Positions 14,321-20,709 of a DNA stretch of 26,237 bases are shown here, one piece after another. The stretch is from a bacterium (GTDB lineage Bacteria; Babelota; Babeliae; Babelales; JABDEC01). The translations under genes and the position numbers were made by a program. The notes under the pieces were generated by a model. That model was not told the DNA's origin and did no database searches. It saw only the letters and a list, made by a program, of their open reading frames with translations. The stretch is taken from positions 1 through 26,237 of the forward strand of contig CANKEI010000006.1 in NCBI GenBank assembly GCA_947481115.1, in the 5' to 3' direction. How positions within the stretch are numbered: the first letter of the stretch is position 1; every line of letters starts with the position of its first letter.

Positions 14321-17317
14321 ATGTCTGAACAGGCTCGTGATACCACACCATTAATGCAACAATATTTCCTGATCAGGGCTGAATTTCCGGAAGCATTATT
14401 ACTGTTTCAAGTGGGTGATTTTTACGAGCTATTCTTTGATGATGCCATTAGAGCCGCCAAAATTTTAAATATTGTGCTAACTAAACGGGGCACGCATCAG
14501 GGAGCTCCGATCCCACTATGTGGCGTGCCGGTACATGCGCTAGATAATTACTTAGCTAAATTGGTAAAAGCAGGTTTCCAGATCGCCGTGTGTGATCAAT
14601 TAGAGCCCGCGCAAGTTGGCAAAGTTGTCCAACGGGGTGTCACACGCGTACTGACGCCTGGCACTCTGACAGAATTAAATCTTTTAGATGATCAGTCAGC
14701 TTCTTATTTACTCTCTTTTTTCCCCAGTGATAATAGTAATAATAGTAACGGCGAATGGGCCCTTTTATTTGGTGAATTACTAACGGCCCAATTATATGCT
14801 ACTAAAATTACTAATAATTTATTAAAGTCACTCGAGTCTGAGTTAGGTCGATTTTTCCCCGATGAAATTTTATTGCCCAAGTCGCCAGTTGGTCAAAAAT
14901 TTAATAATTATTTTAAACAACTGGGTTATATTACTAGTTTTGTTAATACACCAAAAGATTTAGATATTAATAATCGTGATAAATTTACAGTGCCTGCTAA
15001 TACTAGTTCACAAAAATTTTCTAATACCCAAAATCAAGCTTTAAATTCTGAGCTAAATTTCGAGAGCTGGTTAAATACGCAGTTTGATCAAAACACTCAA
15101 AATTTAATTCAACAAAACCAAACTTTAAAATTAGCCGTATTAAATTTTTATAATTACTTAGCGCAGCGCCAAAACAGTGCCTTATCGCAATTTAAATCAG
15201 TTAAGTTTTATGATCCCGAAGATTTTTTAATTTTAGATCATAATACGCAGCAAAATTTAGAATTATTTAAAAATTCTTATGATCACACTCGCAAACACAG
15301 TTTATTAGATCAGCTTGATCAAACTGTAACACCGATGGGTGCTCGTATGGTGGCTAAGTGGCTCGCTAGACCACTAGTTAATTTAATGCAGATTCAGCAG
15401 CGCCAGTTAGCTATTAAAATATTATTAGCTAACTTAGGTTTAACTATAAAGTTACGGACTCAGTTAGCTAAATTGGGCGACCTGGAACGAATCGTGGGTC
15501 GTATTGGCTTGCGCCGGGCTGGCTCAGGTGATTATTTACAGTTGTTAGCTGGTTTACAAGTAATTCCGGAAATTAATTATTTAATTAAAAGTTTAAGTAC
15601 GCCCTTCGATACATCTCTACGGGGCACTCCCGACTTCGTCAAGACTACGATGGACAAGCAGGGTGAACGCACTGAAGAGCGATTATGTACAGGTCGATTG
15701 CAAAATTTAAAATTCGATACAGAAAAAAATATAAGTAGCTTTGGTAATAGTTTATTAGCTTATATCCAGAATAATTTAGGGGAGTTTAGTTTACTAACTA
15801 ATTTATTATTAAATTCTTTAAATCAAGATCAGCAAACTACTTGGGTTATTAAAATTGGGTTTAATTTAGAGCTAGATTATAAACGAGATTTAATTACTCA
15901 GGCTAGTCAAAAAATTTTAGATTTAGAAAAGCAAGAGCAGGCGCGTATTGGATTAAGCTCACTTAAGATTAGGTTTAATACTGTTCATGGTTACTATATC
16001 GAGCTGACTAAAGCTAATTTACACTTAGCACCACCAGATTATTTACGTTTGCAGACTCTAGTAAATTGTGAAAGATTTGTGTCGCCAAAGTTGCGGGAAT
16101 TACAGACCGAAATCGAAGCTGCGCAGAGCGCTATCGGAGATTTAGAAGATTTAATTTTTGGTCAGATCAAAACTGAAGTAGATTTATATTTAAGTAATTT
16201 GCGTAAAACTGCGCAAGTTTTAGCTAATTTAGATACAGTTTTAAGTTTTACTCAAGTTGCGCATGAGAGTAACTATATTTGTCCAGAATTTAATCTGCAA
16301 AGAGCTATAATTATCCAGGCTGGTCGACATCCGATAGTTGAAAATTTAGTATCGCAAACATTTGTGCCGAACCACACCAACTTAACTGATCAAAGTGCGT
16401 TATATATTATTACGGGTCCCAACATGGGCGGTAAATCGACTTACTTGCGTCAAGTGGCGCTAATTACGATTATGGCGCAGTGCGGCTCTTTTGTGCCAGC
16501 TAGTAGTGCTAATTTAGCTTTAGTCGATCGAATTTTTACCAGAATTGGGGCGGGTGATTATTTATCCCAGGGCAAGAGTACTTTTTTAGTTGAGATGGAA
16601 GAAACTGCTTTAATCTGTCAGCTAGCTACTAAAAACAGTTTAGTTATCTTAGATGAAGTCGGCCGTGGTACCAGTACTTTCGATGGCTTAGCAATTGCCC
16701 AAGCCGTAGTAGAATATATTTATACAACTATTGGTGCACGTGGTTTATTTGCGACCCATTATCATGAATTAACCGAGTTGAATAAAACTCATGCTGGAAT
16801 TGTAAACTATTATGCTAAGTCGCAAAAAACAGCCAAAGGAATAATTTTTTTGCACGAAATTGCACCGGGAATTGCGGATAGTAGTTTTGGCGTCGAAGTA
16901 GCTAAACTAGCTAACTTGCCAGCACCCGTGATTTTACGAGCCCAAGAGATCTTAAATAAATTAACTAATAGCCCAGACAATAATAGTCCAGACGATAATA
17001 GTCCAGACGATAATAGCCCAGACGATAATAGCCCAGACAATAATAGTCCAGACAATAATAGTCCAGACAATAATAGTCCAGACAAATTAACTATCTCCCG
17101 CTCGTCCCGAAGTTTATCGAGGGATGTGGCGAGTACAGAATCTAACATTGCTCCAGACCTAAATTCACTAGTCAATAAAGCCACTTTGCCCAATTTTCAG
17201 CCTGCCAACTTAGTACAGGACAAAATTCTAGATCAATTGAAAGCACTCGATTTAAACGATCTGACGCCGCGTCAGGCACTAGAATTGCTTTGGAAATTTC
17301 GTTCAGATTTAATTTAA
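14321..17317 (+). CDS. mutS: DNA mismatch recognition protein MutS, enlarged by inserted repeats
   Basis: A protein of 998 residues, against about 850 in most bacteria. MutS dimers find mismatches and signal repair through ATP. The mismatch-reading Phe-X-Glu is present (GDFYELF, F34 and E36). The core and clamp include GFNLELDYKRDL and RFNTVHGYYIELTKA. Walker A GPNMGGKST is at 699-707 (K705) and Walker B ILDEVGRGTSTFDG carries D778 and E779. The C-terminal motif LDLNDLTPRQALELL is intact. Extra length comes partly from a family B repeat read in frame at about 428-450, a 15-bp minisatellite encoding SPDNN repeats at about 883-922, and a family A repeat at about 926-938. All insertions lie in connecting segments, so activity is probably kept. 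No mutL is nearby. The start has no strong ribosome binding site. Confidence 0.96.
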   Translation: MSEQARDTTPLMQQYFLIRAEFPEALLLFQVGDFYELFFDDAIRAAKILNIVLTKRGTHQGAPIPLCGVPVHALDNYLAKLVKAGFQIAVCDQLEPAQVGKVVQRGVTRVLTPGTLTELNLLDDQSASYLLSFFPSDNSNNSNGEWALLFGELLTAQLYATKITNNLLKSLESELGRFFPDEILLPKSPVGQKFNNYFKQLGYITSFVNTPKDLDINNRDKFTVPANTSSQKFSNTQNQALNSELNFESWLNTQFDQNTQNLIQQNQTLKLAVLNFYNYLAQRQNSALSQFKSVKFYDPEDFLILDHNTQQNLELFKNSYDHTRKHSLLDQLDQTVTPMGARMVAKWLARPLVNLMQIQQRQLAIKILLANLGLTIKLRTQLAKLGDLERIVGRIGLRRAGSGDYLQLLAGLQVIPEINYLIKSLSTPFDTSLRGTPDFVKTTMDKQGERTEERLCTGRLQNLKFDTEKNISSFGNSLLAYIQNNLGEFSLLTNLLLNSLNQDQQTTWVIKIGFNLELDYKRDLITQASQKILDLEKQEQARIGLSSLKIRFNTVHGYYIELTKANLHLAPPDYLRLQTLVNCERFVSPKLRELQTEIEAAQSAIGDLEDLIFGQIKTEVDLYLSNLRKTAQVLANLDTVLSFTQVAHESNYICPEFNLQRAIIIQAGRHPIVENLVSQTFVPNHTNLTDQSALYIITGPNMGGKSTYLRQVALITIMAQCGSFVPASSANLALVDRIFTRIGAGDYLSQGKSTFLVEMEETALICQLATKNSLVILDEVGRGTSTFDGLAIAQAVVEYIYTTIGARGLFATHYHELTELNKTHAGIVNYYAKSQKTAKGIIFLHEIAPGIADSSFGVEVAKLANLPAPVILRAQEILNKLTNSPDNNSPDDNSPDDNSPDDNSPDNNSPDNNSPDNNSPDKLTISRSSRSLSRDVASTESNIAPDLNSLVNKATLPNFQPANLVQDKILDQLKALDLNDLTPRQALELLWKFRSDLI
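15604..15640. repeat. Family B repeat in frame inside mutS
   Basis: TTCGATACATCTCTACGGGG followed by CACTCCCGACTTCGTC matches the family B elements at 8607-8656 and 19314-19366. It encodes PFDTSLRGTPDFV. It falls between two helices of the core region, right after PEINYLIKSL. Confidence 0.65.
16967..17086. repeat. 15-bp minisatellite in mutS (eight units)
   Basis: Eight units of AATAGYCCAGACRAT, each 15 bp and in frame, encode NSPDN or NSPDD; the last unit ends in AAA. Units differ at only two positions (C/T and A/G), which points to recent expansion. The unit length is a multiple of three, so copy-number change alters linker length without breaking mutS. Confidence 0.95.
17095..17134. repeat. 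Family A palindromic repeat in frame inside mutS
   Basis: CTCCCGCTCGTCCCGAAG, then TTTATCGAGGGATGTGGCGAG. The core is the same as the intergenic copy at 23575-23617, in reverse orientation. It encodes ISRSSRSLSRDVAS, a different frame from the copies in the C40 and barrel genes. It lies 8 bp after the minisatellite. Confidence 0.85.
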
Positions 17318-17337
17318 TTTTCTAAAACTCGCAAATT

Positions 17338-17364
17338 TTGACTTTTAACTCAGTTTTATATAGC
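17338..17364 (+). promoter_or_regulatory. Possible promoter for the eight-cysteine protein
   Basis: TTGACT (17338-17343) and TATAGC (17359-17364) are 15 nt apart, closer than ideal. It sits just after the mutS stop and would give a leader of about 70 nt. Confidence 0.3.
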
Positions 17365-17441
17365 TTGTGACCCCGATTGGATAGTTAGTATTTTATTAGT
17401 ATTTTAATATTTTTATTTTTCTTCCAATAGGAGAGATGATT

Positions 17442-17945
17442 ATGAAAAGCATGAAATTTTTTGCGATAGCATTGTTACTTTCTAGTGCAGCAGTGCAAGC
17501 TGATTGTGGCGCTGGTAGTTGTACTAAGGCCAGCGGTGCGACTAAGGTTGCCGTTGGTTGTGCTTTAGGTGCTGTACGTCATATGGCCCCAGAAGGTTTA
17601 GTACGCACCTTCTGTGATGCATTAGCGGCGACAGCTGTGATGGATGGTGCTTCTGATCTTTGTGCGATTAGCAAGCATGATGCTCCAGTAAAAGCTGCTA
17701 AGCCAACTTCAGCTACTATTGCGATTAAACATCAATTAAAAAGAGCGGCTTTGTTAGTAGCTAGCTGTGCTGCTGCATCGGCAATTAAGGCTAAAGCTTT
17801 GCCACATGTACCAGCTGGACTAGCTAACGTAATCACTGATACTGGTTTAATGGGTGATATGGCTTTAACTTGGGCTACCTACGGCGCTTGTAATTCAGCT
17901 TTAGATGCTGTAATGCCAGCTGGTGATGCTTGCTTAGATAGCTAA
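17442..17945 (+). CDS. Small secreted protein with eight cysteines
   Basis: A protein of 167 residues in no family I know. The ATG at 17442 is preferred over one six bases upstream because AGGAG is then 8 nt away. MKSMKFFAIALLLSSAAVQA is a clean signal peptide, cut before DCGAGSC. The mature part is rich in Ala and Gly, predicted helical, and has eight Cys in all. It seems to have two similar halves: GCALGAVRHMAPEGL...FCDALA...LCAI and SCAAASAIKAK...HVPAGLA...YGACNSA, suggesting an internal duplication held by disulfides. The good ribosome binding site and a strong terminator suggest high expression. Role unknown; periplasmic or exported. Confidence 0.8.
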   Translation: MKSMKFFAIALLLSSAAVQADCGAGSCTKASGATKVAVGCALGAVRHMAPEGLVRTFCDALAATAVMDGASDLCAISKHDAPVKAAKPTSATIAIKHQLKRAALLVASCAAASAIKAKALPHVPAGLANVITDTGLMGDMALTWATYGACNSALDAVMPAGDACLDS

Positions 17946-18000
17946 TTTTTGGCTATAAATGCTATAACTAAAAGTAACTATTACGTTTAGTGATCAATCA

Positions 18001-18034
18001 CTCCCCATGCCTGATTACAGGTGTGGGGAGTTTT
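18001..18034 (+). terminator. Rho-independent terminator after the eight-cysteine gene
   Basis: CTCCCCATGCCTG, loop ATTA, then CAGGTGTGGGGAG form a 13-bp stem with two G-T wobbles, followed by TTTT. Confidence 0.85.
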
Positions 18035-18110
18035 GCTAGACATGTTAGGGGTTTTTGCTAGAATTAAGAGGTACTTTTCATAAATTTCTAATTATATAAG
18101 ATCGTCGATT

Positions 18111-18128
18111 GGTGCTGCAACTGGCACC
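18111..18128 (+). promoter_or_regulatory. Leader hairpin before rplU
   Basis: GGTGC and GCACC pair around TGCAACTG, about 25 nt before the rplU start. It could be a small ribosomal-protein leader element for self-control, but it is short and matches no leader I can name. A TATATA box near 18094-18099 may be its promoter. Confidence 0.3.
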
Positions 18129-18152
18129 CCAGGCACGGGATAGGATTTGAGG

Positions 18153-18488
18153 ATGGATATTAATAAACCACAGGTAGCTAGCAGGTATGCGATTTTTGCC
18201 ACAGGCGGCAAGCAGTACCAAGCTGAAGAAGGCAAAACGATTCAAATCGAAAAAATTGAAGGTTTGCCAGGCACACCCCTAGAATTTGCTGAAGTGATGC
18301 TTCGCAAGTTGGGTGAAGATCAGATTGAGATTGGCCAACCCTTCTTAGGGGTTCCAGTTAGAGCTGAGATCGTAAAACAAATGAAGGGCCCTAAGGTCAT
18401 CGTTTTCAGATTCAAACGTCGTAAAAAGTCCCGTGTTAAAAGTGGACATCGTCAAAATCATACGATTATTAGAGTCACTTCGATCTAA
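18153..18488 (+). CDS. rplU: 50S ribosomal protein L21
   Basis: A protein of 111 residues. YAIFATGGKQYQAEEGKTI is the L21 N-terminal signature, and FKRRKKSRVKSGHRQNHT the C-terminal 23S rRNA-binding part. The ATG at 18153 has AGGA seven bases upstream; an in-frame TTG two codons earlier is less likely. The protein has about 11 residues before the usual start. rpmA (L27), which normally follows rplU, is not here; a terminator and an accessory island follow instead. Confidence 0.96.
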   Translation: MDINKPQVASRYAIFATGGKQYQAEEGKTIQIEKIEGLPGTPLEFAEVMLRKLGEDQIEIGQPFLGVPVRAEIVKQMKGPKVIVFRFKRRKKSRVKSGHRQNHTIIRVTSI

Positions 18489-18523
18489 CTCGCTAAATTT
18501 AGCTTAGCTATTTAAGCGCTTAA

Positions 18524-18600
18524 ATTTTTATAGTTCTAGCCCTCAGGTTAATATCTGAGGGCTTTTTTAGTAAAATATTAAAAGTTTGGTATTATTAAAT
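18524..18600 (+). repeat. Terminator-promoter cassette, copy 0 (after rplU)
   Basis: The order AAATTTTTATAGTTCTAGCC, hairpin, T run, TAAAATATT, TTGGTATTATTAAA matches the two cassettes at 19640-19720 and 20586-20669. It is the most diverged of the three and lacks the -10 palindrome. Confidence 0.5.
18539..18568 (+). terminator. Rho-independent terminator of rplU
   Basis: GCCCTCAG and CTGAGGGC form an 8-bp stem around GTTAATAT, followed by six T. Confidence 0.93.
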
Positions 18601-18678
18601 CGATTAACTTCAATCCGGTTTGCCCTTTATAGTTTTAGCGAAATAGGGGGCTTTAAAATATATCAGCGAGACATTTTT

Positions 18679-19140
18679 ATGTGCAAATCCAAGCAGTTAG
18701 TTTTAATTACCAGTTTAATGATTTTCGGTATTTCAAGTGCAAATTCCGAGAGAGCATCCAAAATCATAGAAAATCTTACAGCCTTAAAGCAATGTCAGCG
18801 TGTAATTGCGCCAAATTATGTACTAGCTCAACGATCTAAGTTAGATTCTTGTATAGAAAAAAATAGTGCAGAGTTTTCGGTTATGCAGCGTGAATTTAGG
18901 AATTTTACAAACGATACTGCGACACCTGAGCTCTCTAATCACATTGATCAGCGCAATAAAATAATCGCGGAGTTGTATCATGAGTATGATCAAGAAATCT
19001 TCAATGACAAAGCTACCAGTGCGCTAGCAACCCTAACAACAACGCTAGCTGCAACAGGTATAGGTTACGGCATAAGTTACGGTGTAGGTTGTGGTATAGG
19101 TTATGTGGCTAGTGTGATAATAAGTAGCTTTAGAAAATAG
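18679..19140 (+). CDS. Secreted or membrane hypothetical protein with glycine-rich C-terminal helix
   Basis: I do not recognise this protein of 153 residues. The ATG at 18679 begins a signal-like segment (MCKSKQLVLITSLMIFGISS). The middle is charged and helical (KIIENLTALKQC, NHIDQRNKIIAELYHEYDQE). The C-terminus is a long hydrophobic segment with glycine spacing (ATGIGYGISYGVGCGIGY) ending FRK; such glycine zippers allow tight packing and occur in pore-forming peptides, though no activity can be claimed. The ribosome binding site is weak. It is the first gene of the accessory island and stands 24 nt before the fic remnant. Its plan, a helical body plus hydrophobic tail, resembles the two tail remnants downstream, but the sequences do not clearly align. 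Confidence 0.65.
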   Translation: MCKSKQLVLITSLMIFGISSANSERASKIIENLTALKQCQRVIAPNYVLAQRSKLDSCIEKNSAEFSVMQREFRNFTNDTATPELSNHIDQRNKIIAELYHEYDQEIFNDKATSALATLTTTLAATGIGYGISYGVGCGIGYVASVIISSFRK

Positions 19141-19164
19141 CATTTTATCTGGGCTATTTTTATT

Positions 19165-19314
19165 ACTGGTTATAATATTGTGATTATCCCGCCCATTATG
19201 CGGGCAGAGTATATTCGTAGCTTAGAAAAAGCCCATGTTGAAGATCGTGATTTTGTAGTTTTTGTAGCCCAGATGTTACAAGAGACTCAGAAAGATTATC
19301 TCAGGCTATTGTGA
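19165..19314 (+). pseudogene. 3' fragment of a fic gene
   Basis: About 50 codons from ACTGGTTATAAT to TGA match the end of the intact fic gene (21289-21438) nearly base for base, with a handful of substitutions (for example DRDF instead of DRDP). The catalytic HPFxDGNGR part and everything before it are missing. The frame is intact to its TGA but there is no start. It is a recent duplicate that lost its 5' part. Confidence 0.93.
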
Positions 19315-19430
19315 TATGGTTTGGTATGGTTCGATACACCCCTGCGGGGCACTCACCACGAACGTATCAAATGTAAAATCACTCACCACGACCGTGTCCG
19401 ATCCCTCGATCCAACTCGGGATAAACTGCA
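19314..19430. repeat. Composite of family B and family A repeats
   Basis: A family B element (ATGGTTCGATACACCCC, then GCGGGGCACTCACCACGAACG) starts right at the stop codon of the fic remnant. ACTCACCACGACCGTG follows as a partial second copy, then ATCCCTCGATCCAACTCGGGA as a diverged family A core. Confidence 0.7.
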
Positions 19431-19493
19431 TCTTGCGCGAAGCCTAGATGGCGGGGTATCTTAAGTTGGATAAATTCGGACATTTTGTTTTGC

Positions 19494-19616
19494 GAACGCT
19501 ATAGAGCAAAGAAACTCGATGATGCTGCTTGGTATGCAAGAGCAAAAACAACAGCCTGTTTTCTTAGTGATTTTGGGTTAACTGCTGCCGTAGCAATATT
19601 CGCAAGTCGGCGCTAA
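19494..19616 (+). pseudogene. Remnant of a membrane-tail gene, copy 1
   Basis: The frame ERYRAKKLDDAAWYARAK followed by FGLTAAVAIFASRR and a TAA has no start codon upstream. It aligns with the 50-residue frame at 20412-20564 (YRA...LDAA...AWYAIAK...GFGLTAAAVIIAS). DNA similarity runs on through the terminator and promoter that follow. Confidence 0.6.
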
Positions 19617-19649
19617 TTAATCGATTTTGATTAAATTTTTATAATTCTA

Positions 19650-19675
19650 GCCCTCGGTATACCCGGGGCCTTTTT
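19650..19675 (+). terminator. Terminator within cassette copy 1
   Basis: CCTCGG and CCGGGG pair around TATAC, followed by five T. The stem is shorter than in copy 2 because its base carries a mismatch. Confidence 0.7.
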
Positions 19676-19689
19676 ATGTTTTTAAAATA

Positions 19690-19718
19690 TTGATATTACT
19701 AAATATGGCAATTATAAT
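19690..19718 (+). promoter_or_regulatory. hicAB promoter
   Basis: TTGATA (19690-19695), 17-nt spacer, perfect TATAAT (19713-19718). Transcription would start near 19725, before the hicA start. Confidence 0.8.
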
Positions 19719-19720
19719 TG
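19709..19720. promoter_or_regulatory. Candidate HicB operator
   Basis: CAATTATAATTG is a perfect 12-bp palindrome covering the -10 box, the usual place for an autorepressor site. The matching place in the fic promoter (20658-20669) has one mismatch (CAATTATAGTTG). Confidence 0.5.
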
Positions 19721-19747
19721 GTAATATTAATTATTAGGATGGTAATT

Positions 19748-19936
19748 GTGTCAATTAGTAGCAAAGATTTATGTAAGCTTTTTCAAAAAATTGGCTACAC
19801 GATTGTTCCTGGGGGTAAAGGTAGTCATATCAAATTAAAAAAACCAGGTTGTCCAACTATAATCATCCCAGGGCATAAAGAAATTTCAAAAGGGCTGGAG
19901 CATGCGTTAATGAAAATTTTAGCGGCTAATAAATAG
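19748..19936 (+). CDS. hicA: HicA-family toxin (mRNA interferase)
   Basis: A 62-residue protein. HicA toxins cut mRNA and are held in check by HicB. SSKDLCKLFQKIGYTIV then GGKGSHIKLKKPG is the HicA fold, with the catalytic His in GSH (H27), and TIIIPGHKEISKG is the third conserved block. The GTG at 19748 is chosen: AGGA lies 8 nt upstream and the N-terminus then matches the family. An ATG at 19739 is possible. Readings beginning at 19718 are ruled out because they start before the predicted transcript. It is 9 nt before hicB. Confidence 0.9.
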   Translation: MSISSKDLCKLFQKIGYTIVPGGKGSHIKLKKPGCPTIIIPGHKEISKGLEHALMKILAANK

Positions 19937-19945
19937 GGGATTAAT

Positions 19946-20374
19946 ATGCAATATCATTTTAAAATTCACAAAGATGTTAATATGTTTTGGGCAGAATGTA
20001 TTGAGTTACCTGGTTGTTTTACGCAAGCTGATAATAGAAAAGAATTACTAATTAATATGCAGGAAGCTTTAAGTTTATATATAGAAGAAGATGTAGATTC
20101 TAAAGATTTAGCACCGTTACCAAAAAAAATTAAATCAGCTAAAAATATTGTCAAAGTATCTTTAGAGCCACAGGTTGCTTTTGCATTTCTAGTACGGTAT
20201 TGGCGATTTAAATATGGATTAACTCAGCGGCAGGCAGCTAGAAAAATGGGTTTTGAGAAAATTTATAGTTATCAGCGGTTAGAAACCAGGCGATGTAACC
20301 CTAGTTTAAAAACTATTTCTATGATTAAAAAAGTGTATCCAGAATTTTCGCTTGATTTAGCAATTACAATTTAA
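19946..20374 (+). CDS. hicB: HicB-family antitoxin with HTH domain
   Basis: A protein of 142 residues. The N-terminal part (VNMFWAECIELPGCFTQAD, then LLINMQEALSLYIEE) is the partial RNase H-like fold of HicB that binds and blocks HicA. Residues about 85-125 (FKYGLTQRQAARKMGF, YQRLETRRCNPSLKTI) form an XRE-type helix-turn-helix that would bind the operator of its own promoter. GGGG with proper spacing precedes the ATG. The pair hicA-hicB is complete and looks functional. Confidence 0.92.
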   Translation: MQYHFKIHKDVNMFWAECIELPGCFTQADNRKELLINMQEALSLYIEEDVDSKDLAPLPKKIKSAKNIVKVSLEPQVAFAFLVRYWRFKYGLTQRQAARKMGFEKIYSYQRLETRRCNPSLKTISMIKKVYPEFSLDLAITI

Positions 20375-20411
20375 GCATGCTACTGTTTGCAATGTACATG
20401 ATACAGATGAA

Positions 20412-20564
20412 ATGGAATACAATTATAGAGCACATGTGAATAGACTAATACGACTCGATGCTGCAAAAAAACAAGCTTGGTATGCAATAGCAAAATGGGC
20501 AGCCTGTTTAGTTGGTGGTTTTGGGTTAACTGCTGCCGCGGTAATAATTGCAAGTCAGTCTTAA
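20412..20564 (+). CDS. Small membrane-tail protein or gene remnant, copy 2
   Basis: A 50-residue frame from ATG to TAA: MEYNYRAHVNRLIRLDAAKK, then a hydrophobic helix ending GFGLTAAAVIIASQS. There is no convincing ribosome binding site, and the frame is open upstream (HATVCNVHDTDE) into the end of hicB. It may therefore be the 3' end of a longer gene cut by the arrival of hicAB. Copy 1 is at 19494-19616. Confidence 0.4.
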   Translation: MEYNYRAHVNRLIRLDAAKKQAWYAIAKWAACLVGGFGLTAAAVIIASQS

Positions 20565-20597
20565 TTAATCGACTTTAATTAAATTTTTATAATTCCA

Positions 20598-20624
20598 GCC
20601 CTCGGTATACCCGGGGGCTTTTTT
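20598..20624 (+). terminator. Terminator within cassette copy 2
   Basis: GCCCTCGG and CCGGGGGC make an 8-bp stem with one T-G pair and loop TATAC, followed by six T. Confidence 0.88.
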
Positions 20625-20638
20625 ATGTTTTTAAAATA

Positions 20639-20667
20639 TTGATATTACTAAGTATGGCAATTATAGT
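20639..20667 (+). promoter_or_regulatory. fic promoter
   Basis: TTGATA (20639-20644), 17-nt spacer, TATAGT (20662-20667). It is the twin of the hicAB promoter with one base changed in the -10 box. Confidence 0.75.
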
Positions 20668-20709
20668 TGGTAATGTTTAAATAAAGCGGGTAATTGACTG
20701 GAGTTATTA

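Larger units (their letters stand above)
19640..19720 (+). repeat. Terminator-promoter cassette, copy 1 (drives hicAB)
   Basis: AATTTTTATAATTCTAGCCC, hairpin, T run, TTTTTAAAATATTGATATTA, then CTAAATATGGCAATTATAAT. It differs from copy 2 (20586-20669) at only a few bases. The two lie 949 bp apart. Confidence 0.9.
20586..20669 (+). repeat. Terminator-promoter cassette, copy 2 (drives fic)
   Basis: Matches copy 1 from AATTTTTATAATT through hairpin, TTTTTAAAATATTGATATTA and ATGGCAATTATA. The similarity extends upstream into the coding tail (GGTTAACTGCTGCC) and stops soon after GGTAAT. Confidence 0.9.

Noticed and set aside
16967..17086. Regular repeat that could be taken for a CRISPR array
   Set aside because: Units are 15 bp with no spacers and lie in frame inside mutS.
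16810..17193. Minus-strand frame with repeated LLLSG
   Set aside because: It is the reverse reading of the mutS minisatellite; MutS is clearly the coded protein.
19314..19430. Insertion sequence near the fic remnant
   Set aside because: No transposase frame is present; the stretch is composed of the short palindromic repeats found elsewhere.
19718..19747. hicA start at the TTG at 19718
   Set aside because: It would lie before the predicted transcription start at about 19725; the GTG at 19748 has a proper ribosome binding site.
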